From Darksidea phi (lineage: Eukaryota > Ascomycota > Dothideomycetes > Pleosporales > Lentitheciaceae), in contig JASJFT010000034.1 of assembly GCA_030770425.1 (NCBI GenBank), forward strand, positions 245,539 through 309,538: a stretch of DNA of 64,000 nt, written 5' to 3'. The notes under the pieces are model-generated. The model saw nothing but the letters and a program-made list of their open reading frames with translations. It made no database searches and was not told where the DNA came from. Of this stretch, positions 15,222-25,900 are shown piece by piece. The position numbers and the translations under genes are program-made. How positions within the stretch are numbered: the stretch's first letter is position 1; each line of letters starts with the position of its first letter.

Positions 15222-16802
15222 CTAGAGTATATAGATTCTATAATATAGTATAATAATATAGTATAATAATATAGTATAATTTCTAATAAATATATTAAGA
15301 GAACTCTATATAAGTATTAGTAAAGGTATTTAAAAAAGAGATATAGGAATATATAATAATATATATATTAATAGCTTTAAAATATCTAAAGGTACTCTTA
15401 ATATAACTATAAAAGATATTCTATTTATAATAGAGACCTTAAAATATAGCTCTAGTAGTAGTAAAAAGACTTATAATATTAGTACTATAATATATTAGTA
15501 AGTTAGAGAATATAAAGGCTAAAGTAAAAGTAATTATAAAGAAGAATATTAGATTATAACTAGAGGCCGACTTACTATACTAGAACGAAGTCTAGAATAG
15601 TTAACTAATAATATTAATACTTTAAGCTACTATTTAAAGGTCTTTAAAGTTATATTATAATTAATAGAACTTATTATTAAAGTAATAGTAGATTTTTAAA
15701 ATAGACCTCTTCTTATTCTAACTATATATACTTAGAATAAGAATATAGATATTATTCTATATATATATAGTATTATAGTATTAATACTAATAATAGAAGA
15801 CTATATAAAGATTAAAGTTTAATATAAATAATATATTATTATAGTAGTAAGTTTTTTTACTACGCGAATAGTTATTATAAAATATAATAGGACTAAGATA
15901 ATATCTATTAAGAATTAATAATAATTTATAGGACTACTAAAAAGGTATAGAAAAGGGCTACTTATTTAATATAGCTAAATTTAGCTAGATAAAAAATATA
16001 TTTTTAATAAACTTAATTAGAGTTTATAATTATAATATTTATCTTATCTTTAAAATTATCCTAAATCTTAAACTAGTCTAAATATTAGTAATAACCTCTT
16101 AAATAAATAGACTATAAGTCCTAGATTAGTTTAAAATAATAAACTAAGGGGATATATATAGGATTATTATAGGATATAAAAGACTAATAAGAAGAAGAAT
16201 ACTTTAATAGCTTATCCCTACTAGTATTTAAGACGCCTCTAATAGTAGTAGAGAAACTACTAAGAGATAAAATACTACTAATTATATTAAATATTCTAGG
16301 AACTTAAAGAAACGTCTATATAGAGCTAAAGATAACTAAAGAAGTAAAAGAAAAAGTATTAATATAGAGCTAAAGAGAACTATAGAGAGAGAAGAAGAGG
16401 TAGTAAGATAGAAACTAAAGGATACTAAGAGGGGTAAAGAAAAAGTATTAATAAAAATAAAAAATATCTAGTAAAAAGTATAGAGAGAGAGAGTAAAGAG
16501 GGTAAAGAAGAAGAAGAGCGAGTTAAAGTTATTTTAAAAATAATAGAGCGTTTATACGAGGTATATAATATAAGTATAATCTATTATATTACTTTAATTC
16601 TATTAGATTACTATACTATCTACTTAATAGAAGTATTTATATTAAAATAAACGATATAAGTATAACTTTACTACCTTATTACTATACTATCTACTAAATA
16701 GAAGTATTTATACTAAAATAAATAATAATAAATATAATATTACTATTATAAAAAATCTATTAGAATAATATATAAACTTCTACTACTATAACTACTTCTA
16801 CG

Positions 16803-16905
16803 GACGAGTAGAGTAATAAACCCTTAGACGAGCTTAGTAGTAAACCCTTAGACGAGCTTTAGTAGTAGACTCTTAGACGAGCTTAGTAGTAAATCTAACT
16901 AGTTA
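16803..16905 (+). repeat. 24-bp tandem repeat, about 3.5-4 copies
   Basis: Repeats of the core TTAGACGAGCTTAGTAGTAA with small length variation. CpG is retained in each unit although CpA is gone, consistent with CpA-specific mutation. Function unknown. Confidence 0.75.
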
Positions 16906-17804
16906 CTACTACTTCGAACGACCCCCTCTAACTCGCCCTATAATACTCTACTATATAGGAATAATATAGAGTAGAGAAGGAGATATATTATAACTTAAAC
17001 TTAGTCTATATCTATCTTAAAAAAGAGGAGGTTTACTTAGAAAAGGGACTTACTTAGAGGCTTACTTATATAAGAGAAAATATAAAGTAAGAACCCTTTA
17101 TCTTCTTTTTATAGATATTAATAATATTATTAATACTTATTAAAGTACTACTTCGAGGCTAGTCTATTATAATAACTAAGATTATTAAACTTACTATTAA
17201 TATACTTAAGGATTATCTTTATAAATAAAGGGTAAAAATAATAATATATTTATATACTTATAATAATATTACCTTTTAATTATATAGTTATTATAAAACT
17301 ATAGATTAATAATATATATAATAATAAATAAGTTTTAAATTAACTTTAAAAATAATTTTATAAAAACTAGTAAAGTTATAAAATAAAATTATATAATAAT
17401 TAAAGAATATTTTTTTAATTTTAATATAAAACTTTTTTTAATATTTTTTTTCTTATATTTCTTTCTTTTTTTTTTCTTTTAGCTTTTTTAATTTTATATT
17501 TTTATCTTAATCTTTAAAATATACTTTAGTTATTTAGGTACATCGTAGGTAAACCTTTACTACCCTATTTCTTCTATTTTATAGAAGTTCTCCCCTTTCT
17601 AAAATACTCTTTAAGGTATATCTCCTTTAGTTGATAACTTCTAAAACGTAGGTTCCTAGCTTGATGTTTTGATACCACTTTCCAAATTTTGAACAATTTT
17701 GTCCATATTAGACGCTAAATTTATTCAGATTGTTAAAAAAGATATAGTAGTAGAGCCGTATTTGATACTCTCTTTGCTAATTTATATACCTCCACGTAGA
17801 TAAC

Positions 17805-19200
17805 TCATTTATCAAGGGTCACCTCCAAGACCGACAAAGCGCTACCAAATGGCTGGACCACATTGACTAAGTGCAATCCGGCATCAACATCCGCAAGCAA
17901 CGCCTTCCAATCATCCAGATCCCGTTCCTTACTGTTGAACGACTGGAACATAGTCATATCTCTGACCCGGACGAGACGCTCAATAGACACAGGTACCGAC
18001 CCGGGCTTGGGAAGCACGGTATCCATGATAAGTAGCTTCGAGCTGGGCCTATTCTTCATTGCGTCGACGAGATTGCGTACAATCTCTGCCGCTTGCGCGT
18101 CCGTCCAGTCATGCAAGACCGCCCTTAGGAGATACACATCCGCGTCTTGTACAGGTTGTTTTTCCATGAAGTCATGTCCTTGGAACGTAATGCGTGCCGC
18201 CAGCGACGCCTTCTTTGGTGAGGAGTCCAACATTTTCCGTCCATTGTCCACATTGGCCGGCAGATCTTGTACTACCAATTTGAGATGCGGGAACGCCTCT
18301 ACAAGTGCAATAGCCGCGTCGCCTGTGGACCCTCCAACATCCACGACGGCGCCATCTTTGCGGATGGCCTCCCACGCAAAACCAGCCGTCAGGTGACGCA
18401 GTGCCACGGTGTCGCTACTTCGTACGTTGCGCATGTATGCCGAGAACTCGGCCATCTTGTCTGGGTTGCGCGAGAGATGGTCAAAGAATGGCAGGTCGGT
18501 GCCGAACGCGACGTTGAACGCTGTCTCGTACGGCTGGGTCGAGTCGGGCCCCCACTTCAGGGCAGCAGCGGCCATCTTCTGGGCTACGGGTGCAGAGCCA
18601 CCGCACATGTGTGTGGCGTAGGAGTAGACTATGGGATCGCGAGCCAGAAGTGCTGAAGTGGCCGAGTGAACCACAGATCCTCCAGTAACATCCTCTCGGA
18701 AGAGGCCGGTGGTCATGTGCATGCGAATGACGGCCTTGAGACGTTGCACAGAGACTTTCGAAGCAGTGGAGAGAACATCATAGCTAATCGAGGCATCGAG
18801 GGGGATAAGGTGAAAAATCTTGTACTGGCAGAGCCAGGTCAGGCAGGAGAGGTATTGGAACTGAGAAGTCAGAGCGGGAATCGAAGAGAGGCTTAACGAT
18901 ATTGAAAACACTTACACCGGTGGCCAGGTTGGGTAAGAAGTCGCTGGGCCCTGCCGCGAGTTGAAAGAGCTCAAGCGATGCTGCAAGGACTTTCTGTCTG
19001 GCCAATTGAACGTTCGGTGGTACGTTTACAGGGACGATTACACTAGGTCCATCGGCCTCGAAAGACGCCTATGGGAGGTGGTTTGTCGCGAGGTACCCGC
19101 TCACGATGCCGGCATTCTTTCTAATGGCCGAGCTCAATTGTTCGAGCGGTAATTTCTCAGAGACGCCATTCGACGGGGTGTTGATTTGCTGAAGAGACAT
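17805..19200 (-). pseudogene. O-methyltransferase (COMT-type) with one premature stop
   Basis: This is a SAM-dependent O-methyltransferase of the fungal secondary-metabolite type (sterigmatocystin 8-O-methyltransferase-like family); the substrate cannot be told. Two exons fit: 18,916-19,200 (95 codons) and 17,805-18,860 (352 codons including stop), joined in phase 0 by a 55-bp intron with GTAAGT donor. The predicted 446-residue chain has an N-terminal dimerisation helix region, the SAM motif DVGGSTG at about residues 269-275 and the catalytic-base motif HDW at about residue 345, so the fold is complete. Codon 44 (19,069-19,071) is TAG in the first exon; the rest of the frame is clean. TAG is what a CpA-to-TpA change makes from CAG, and a RIPped block starts within 200 bp. 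An alternative is translation from a downstream ATG, or a sequencing error. The gene is divergent from a SnoaL-like gene. Confidence 0.8.
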
Positions 19201-19590
19201 ACTACAGAGACAGCCGCCAAGTTGTTGACTCGAACAGGTCATGTCATGCTCAAATATTTGTAGAAGCCATCATCAGACTTGAATGTCACTTGCACCTGTG
19301 CGTTAAGTCCCGGAACCACAGCGCACGAACCAGAATAAGCTTACTCATACGGAGATACGGAGTACCGTATCTTATGCTGGTGGCATAGTCCCCGTAGTCC
19401 GCAATAATATAGTATAAGTGGGGCATGGCACGGATAAAACCCGAGAATTCCGCGGGAAGATTTGCAAACGCCGTGCTTACATGAAATCCTCATACCCAAC
19501 ATATATGATCCGTCACTTAAATAGATAGACTGAGCATGACTACAATCAACAAATACATTTCTATTCTTCTATCAAACATAAGCCGCGAAA
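19201..19590. promoter_or_regulatory. Divergent promoter of methyltransferase and SnoaL-like gene
   Basis: A 390-bp gap between two divergent start codons, with normal dinucleotide content. No clear TATA box or repeated operator was recognised. The arrangement would allow shared control of both genes. Confidence 0.5.
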
Positions 19591-20076
19591 ATGTCGCAGT
19601 CGTTCCCGCAAACCCTCCCCTCTCTCAGCCAGCGTGAGGCTATCGCCGACGCCCTGTACCGAGCCGCCATTGCCAGTGATCATCACGACTCCGCACTCTT
19701 CGACTCGGCATGGGCCGGAGAAGACGTTTCTATGGAAATTCATGATGACAACAAAAGAGTCCTCGAGGGCCTCTCCCTGATTCGCACAAATGTTCTCAAT
19801 AGAGTTGGTCCCATGGATACCACGCACAATATCAGCATGGTCCGTGTGAATTACCAGGATGGAGCCGATACTGCTTCTCTTACTGCTACTTCAACAGCAC
19901 AGCATGCGTCTTCCGGCACGGGCAGGGATCCAAACGGAACCAAGTACACTGTGGGCGGGGAGTATTCCGTTGACCTGATCAAGGACGAAGCGGGTGTGTG
20001 GAAGATTAAGAAGTTGGTGTTGAATGTTATCTGGACCTCAGGCGATGCTTCATTGATGCGGCCCCCCCAGAAGTAG
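19591..20076 (+). CDS. SnoaL-like domain protein
   Basis: Intact single-exon frame of 161 residues, close to the usual length of stand-alone SnoaL-like/NTF2-fold proteins. The N-terminal helical part (residues about 11-45: REAIADALYRAAIASDHHD, then the FDSAWAGED segment) and the final strand pair ending in WKIKKLVLNVIW fit the family pattern, in which one domain forms a cone-shaped barrel. Such proteins act as cyclases, isomerases, hydratases or binding partners in fungal polyketide and meroterpenoid pathways, but many have no known role. It starts 390 bp from the divergent methyltransferase, and both genes lie alone between two RIPped blocks. The start ATG is preceded by AAA, a good fungal context. 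The catalytic role is not predictable from sequence. Confidence 0.8.
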   Translation: MSQSFPQTLPSLSQREAIADALYRAAIASDHHDSALFDSAWAGEDVSMEIHDDNKRVLEGLSLIRTNVLNRVGPMDTTHNISMVRVNYQDGADTASLTATSTAQHASSGTGRDPNGTKYTVGGEYSVDLIKDEAGVWKIKKLVLNVIWTSGDASLMRPPQK

Positions 20077-20705
20077 ACACGGCTGCATAGGAGGTAGAGG
20101 GCGAGTGTTTCGGGAAGCAAGCATGGTCTTTTTACCTGTCTTTCTGAGTATTATGTGGGCGCAGCGAAGTGATAATGCAGAGCCTCAACCTTGTTTTGCA
20201 AGACGGATCAACCGATTCGGAGTTGGAATAACTGGTTGTCCTAGCCTATAGAGATATTTAAGTCCGTCTGTTTAACATACTCCTAAATCAATGGATAATA
20301 GGGCATCTCTCGCCACCTCGGCGGTAGTAGAGGTTAGTTCTATATAAAATATACTAATAAATTTCCTCTCTATATAACCTCGTTTTACTATCTTTATCAA
20401 CTCTTTTAATATTATAATCTTTTTTTACTCTTTTTTTTATTCTATAGTATTTTTAATACTATTTAAGAATTTTTTTAAAATAATAAAAATAATAAAAATA
20501 GAAGTTTAGTCTTTAAAAAAAGGCTTACTTTAGATTTAAGTTAAGAAAATTTTAAAACTATTTTAAAATTTTAAATTTATAATAATATCTTTTTATAATA
20601 ATTATATATTCTTATTTATTCTAAATAAGATTTATTTTTATATTTTTTTATATTAATTCTAGAATTAAAACTAATATTAAGTATAATATTCTTTATTATA
20701 TAGTT

Positions 20706-20961
20706 TATATAATAGACTAAGACCTATTTATACTTTAAAGTATACGAAGCTATTATTATATAGTTTCTAAATAGTTAGATTTATATCTAGAACTAGTATT
20801 TTATCTAAAGTTAAATTATTCTACTCTATTAACTAGTATATATAAAAGACTACTTTATAAAGATTAATTTCTTATTTATCTATTTATTTCTTCTTATATT
20901 ATTATAGTTAAACTCTTTATATATAGTTAGCTATATAGTAAAAATAAGATCTACCTTCTTA
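20706..20961 (+). repeat. 5' LTR of the short element
   Basis: Direct copy of 22,117-22,372, length 256 bp, colinear without gaps; differences are mostly transitions. Confidence 0.78.
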
Positions 20962-22116
20962 TAATAAATAGGTTAACTAGTTAGCTAGTTAGTCTTTAGA
21001 ATTCTATCTAGCTAGAATTAGACCTCGATTACTATACTCGTATATTAGTTATAGTAAAAGCTTTAAAACTAATATATTAAACTCTAGTTACTCTAATTAA
21101 ATCTTTTTATCTCTTAGTCCTAGCTCTAGAGTTAGTATATAAAGCTAGTATTACTCTATATTACTCTTTAAATCTAGTCTTTAATCTCTTTATCTTATTC
21201 TTATCTTCTAAATTTATTTTACTTTAATAGAAAGCCTTTAATACTTTATATATAGCTTCTATTTATTAAAGTAAAGCTTTATTTAGATTAATTTATAGAA
21301 GCTAATATATTTAATTATATTTAGGACTAATTAGAATTTATATAATAAGTATTAGTTCTTTATCTCTACTAATCTATTAAGAAGTCTCTATTTTAGGACC
21401 TTAAAGTAATCTTTAATTTCTTCTTTTATCTTTATTATAAAATCTATAAATAGTGAAAGATAGTTTAGTACTTCTCTTTAGTCTATTAGTATAATAAAGA
21501 GTTATTAGTTATATATCTAGTATATTTTAAGTATTTAATATACGAAGTAAAGATTATCTTTTAATTTAATATCTTTTAAATCTTTACTCTTTACTAAGGG
21601 CTTTACTAGCCTCTTTATTAGTCTTTTAAGAAGTTATAAAACTTTCTATTTAAGCTTTTATACTTTAAATATATAGAATTTATATAGAACTTTAATTAAA
21701 AATAATAATATTAACTCTATTTATACCCTCCCTAATTAGTATCTATTAGAGTTAATTATATAGATATAAATCTAGTATACTTAACTACTATCTACTAGTC
21801 TTCTACTTTTACCTATTAATTCTTCGTCTACTAGTCTTCTATCTATTCGCTCTTATTATCTTTCTATCCCTATTTATTCTAATTATTTAGATTCTTCTCT
21901 AAAGCCTAGCGTCTATTTTAAATAAAGAAGAACTAGTATTTCTATTATAAAATATCTAATTATTAGATTATAGAGTATTTAATTACTATTTCTAGAAGTC
22001 TATAGTAAGTCTAAAGAAGAAAAGTTATAATTAAGAAGAATTCTATATATATTATTATCTAGTATATTATACTAAAATTCTAATATATTTTATAGTACTC
22101 TTTATAAAGAAAGGAA

Positions 22117-22372
22117 TATATAATAGATTAAGATCTATTTATACTTTATAATATATAAAGCTATTATTATATAATTTTTAAATAGTTAGATTTATACTTA
22201 GAACTAATATTTTATCTAAAGTTAAATTATTCTACTTTATTAACTAGTATATATAGAAGGCTATTTTATAAAGATTAGATTTTTATCTATTTATTTATTT
22301 TTTCTTATATTATTATAGTTAGACTTTTCGTACGTAGTTAGTTATATAATAAGAATAGAATCTATTTTCTTA
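22117..22372 (+). repeat. 3' LTR of the short element
   Basis: Pairs with 20,706-20,961 and is immediately preceded by a polypurine tract. Confidence 0.78.
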
Positions 22373-22529
22373 TAGTCTAATAGTATAGAACTAGTTTATA
22401 ATATATATATATATATAAAATAACTAATTTTATATATTAAATAAAAAGTTATATAATTTTATAAAAAAAGATTAAAAATTCTTTAAGTTTTAGATTATAT
22501 AAACTTTTATATTTATTTAATAAGCTAAA

Positions 22530-22964
22530 TATTATAATCTTATATAAACTATAGAATATAAGGTATTTTAAGGAGGTTAGAAGCTAAGATAAGAGCTTAG
22601 TTAGTAATCTAATATTATATAATAATAATCTATTTAATCTATATCTTAATAAATAGAGTAAATAGAGTATAACTAATAATAATCTACTTAATCTATATTT
22701 TAGCGAATAGAGTAAGTAGAGTAAGATAAGAAAGAATAGATATAAGAGAGTAGAGAATCTCTTAAACTTTCTATTTTAATTCCTTATAGTTAATTCTCTT
22801 TAGTTTATCTAATATTTACGGATAAGATTAAATCTTTCCTTAAGTAGTTATTCTAATAATAGAATTTATTAACTTAATCTTAATCTATTAGAATCTAATA
22901 GTACGATAAATATACTATTAACTTTAATTTAGATCCCGTATTAAAGTATATATAATATATAATA
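22530..22964 (+). repeat. 5' LTR of the chromovirus
   Basis: 435 bp, colinear with 29,492-29,926 at an offset of 6,962 bp. It starts TATTATAA and ends AATA, RIPped forms of TG..CA ends. Confidence 0.9.
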
Positions 22965-25900
22965 TATTAACTATCTTAAATCTAGGTTATATTAAATATA
23001 GTAACTCTATCTAGTTTATATAATACTTCTAAAAGAAGTATAATAAGAGCTCCGATAACGGATTTAGCTACTTTTATTTAGTAATAGGTAGCTTAGATAA
23101 TAGAGATATAATAGACTATAGTATTACTATAAGAAGTACTATAATAGATAAAAGTAGGACTTAGTAGAAAGATAAAAGTTAAGATACTTAAAAGATATAA
23201 TAGTAATAAGAAAGACTTAAAGCTATTCCTTATATAAATAGACCTATACTATTAGTTTAACTCTACTACGTTTATTAATAATTAGAATAGAATTCTTATA
23301 GTAGCTATATATATAATAGGAAAGGTAGTAGTATAGATATAATCCCTAATTAATAATTATATAGCTAATAAAGAAACTTTAATAAAGTAATATAACGAAA
23401 TAAAAGTAGTATTTATAAATTAGAACTTCTTTAAGGAATAGATAAATATAGTCTTTAAGAATATTAACGAGATCTAATAAATAAAGTATAAGATTTAAAG
23501 ACTAAAATAGATAAAATTAGTAGAAGTCTATACTACTAAATTTAAATAATTATAATATAAGATTAATTAGAACGATACTTCTTTTATAGTTACGTACTAT
23601 AATAGACTTAAGAAAATAATTAAGAATAAGCTATTTAAACTTAAGAAACTAAATAATCTAGTAGAATTAATTAAGATAATAATCTATATTAATAACTAAC
23701 TATATAAACGAGTACTTAAAAAGTAAGATATTATAGGACTAGTTAAAGTTTATAAGAAGAAGTAATTAGCTTCTAAGCGCGGGTTCTATAAAGGTTATAA
23801 TAAAATAGATATTAATATAATTTAAGAAAAGAAATACCTAAAGAATAAAAGATATAACTAAGATAGGAAGCTATAGAAGGTTCTAGTAGATAAAATAAAA
23901 CAATACTAAGAAGAAAAAGTATATCTATACTATAGAATATAGAGATACTTTACTAAGAAATATAGTAATAAAAAAAGAAATATAGGTAGTTAGGAGGGCG
24001 TTAAATATATTAATATAATTAGAGATATTTACTAAAAGGTAGATAATTAAGGATTATTTCTAGAAGAATAGTTTAATATAATAGAAGATATAGACGAGGA
24101 AATTTCTTACTAATAAGAAGATTTAGAATTTAAGATTAAAGAACTAAAACTTAATAAGCTAAAGAAGATTAGTATAGAAATAGTTTTCTAATAATTAGTA
24201 TATAATAAATACTAGAGGTATAGTAATAGCTAATACGTTATTAAGTACTATACTAAGACGAAAGAGCTAATTTATATTACTAGTAACTAAGAATAGATAA
24301 TAATAGGATAAGTCCTAAAGCTCTAAGAACCGAAGGACTATAAGATAACGTAGGATTATAAAAATTAAGATTATAATATCTTATTATAGACTTACTATAT
24401 AGGATAGTATAAGTACTATATATAATAAAAGAAGAATATTATAATCTTTTTAGAAGATTATCTATATATATATCTTCTTAATAAAGAATATCTAATAACT
24501 AAATACTATATATATAACTATAAGAATTAGGTTATAGTATATAAAGAGTAAGAATAGCTAGAATAGAATAGTTACTATAACGACGAATACGAGAAGTATT
24601 TCCTAATAAAATATATTATAGGACGATAGCTATAAGGACTAACTAAGGTAGATACTAAGAAGTATAAATAGAATATTAATTATAGAATTATATATTAGAA
24701 ATCTAACTATAAGGTAATATATTAGATATATTATAATAGATTATATATCTTATACCTAGTATAAAGAGAACTTATAGCTAGAAGAGAAAAAGATATCTTC
24801 TACTTAAATCTCTAAAGATAAGAATACCTTATTAAATAATATAATAGATATAGTTATTAGCTATAAAACTAGAATAATCTAAACGACCTAGAGATTAGAA
24901 GGTAGCTACGAGCCCTAGGTATATAGTAAGAGTACTATAATACTTAGAATAATAAAGAAAAAGTAAAAATTAGTTATAAGGACGTATTATTATTAAAGAA
25001 GAGCTAGAAAGAAGGGTCTTAAAAGATACTAAACTAGAAACTATCTATTAAAGCTAAAAAGATAATAGACTTAGATTAGAAATAAGTAAATAACTTACTC
25101 TCTTAACTAGAAGGAAAATCTAAATCTAATAAATAATATTTTACGTTTTAATATAAGTCTAGGAAATACTAGGATAAGATTTAAGAACTAGATAATAATC
25201 TTAAGAATTAAGTTATCTATAATAATAAGCTAAAAAACTAGATTATTATTAGCTATATAAGAGTTATATTAATAAAAGTATTTAAAAGATAACTCTATAA
25301 ATTATATAAGAAAGTATCTAATAACTAGCTAGATTAAAAGTAGATATACGAATTTATAGACGAAAAGTCTAAACTATTATAGATAATAAAGTAGAATTTA
25401 TACTTTTATTATTATAAATAGTAGAGGAATATAGGATTTCCTACTAAACTAAGATAAAACCTATAAGAGTAGAACTTAGAGATAGATTATTTATAAAATA
25501 TAAAAAATAACCCTAAAGATAGAGAATATTAGAGACTATTATAGATTTAATATTATAGAAATTAAAGATATTAATATAATTATTAGTTATAATTAACTAG
25601 TAAAATATAATCTATAAATAGATTAGAAGCTATATAAAGTACTAAACTATAAGTAGGTAACTCGAGTTATAGAAATTAAAAGACTAAATAAGTCTAGTTA
25701 TAAGATCTAGTATATACTCTAAAAAGAAAGAATAGACTTAATTTTATTTTATAAGATTATAAGAATCTATAAGAAGAACTTATAAAAAGTTAGTATTATT
25801 ATAGTATAAAGAGTTATAACTATATAAAAAGGACTATAATTAATAATATCTTAAGATTATAAAAAGTTTTAAAAGTTATTTAAAGAATATCTAAATATAG

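Larger units (their letters stand above)
1..17600. repeat. AT-rich RIP-affected transposon block 1
   Basis: Base composition is extremely AT-rich and, by eye, CpA and TpG are almost absent over the whole stretch, with only scattered exceptions (for example near 3,399, 6,818, 9,144, 10,779 and 13,165), while CpG and TpA persist. Loss of CpA/TpG with TpA excess on both strands is the known signature of RIP in Pezizomycotina. No open frame over about 60 codons exists, yet degenerate reverse-transcriptase motifs can still be read through stops. The block ends between about 17,540 and 17,640, where normal dinucleotides return. It acts as host for several nested elements listed separately; no functional gene is supported inside it. 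Confidence 0.93.
13649..17600. other. AT-rich degenerate repeats with minisatellites
   Basis: Host sequence of the inserted gypsy element. No domain could be read. It contains three tandem-repeat patches: 33-bp units near 15,111-15,221, a duplicated unit of roughly 70-85 bp near 16,565-16,735, and 24-bp units near 16,803-16,905. A T-rich low-complexity run lies at about 17,400-17,480. It is probably an older repeat of unknown class. Confidence 0.6.
20706..22372 (+). mobile_element. Short non-autonomous LTR element (TRIM-like)
   Basis: Two 256-bp direct repeats (20,706-20,961 and 22,117-22,372) at a constant offset of 1,411 bp without any indel define a 1,667-bp element. The repeats start TA and end TA (TG..CA before RIP). 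A polypurine run AAAGAAAGGAA ends just before the right repeat, as in a plus-strand LTR retrotransposon. The flanks TAGTT (20,701-20,705) and TAGTC (22,373-22,377) are a 5-bp target duplication differing by one C-to-T change. The internal 1.16 kb has no readable gag or pol motif, so it must have depended on an autonomous partner, or it is an internal deletion derivative. Heavily mutated. Confidence 0.75.

Noticed and set aside
15111..16905. Regular short repeats resembling a CRISPR array
   Set aside because: Units are head-to-tail without unique spacers and lie in eukaryotic RIPped DNA; they are minisatellites.
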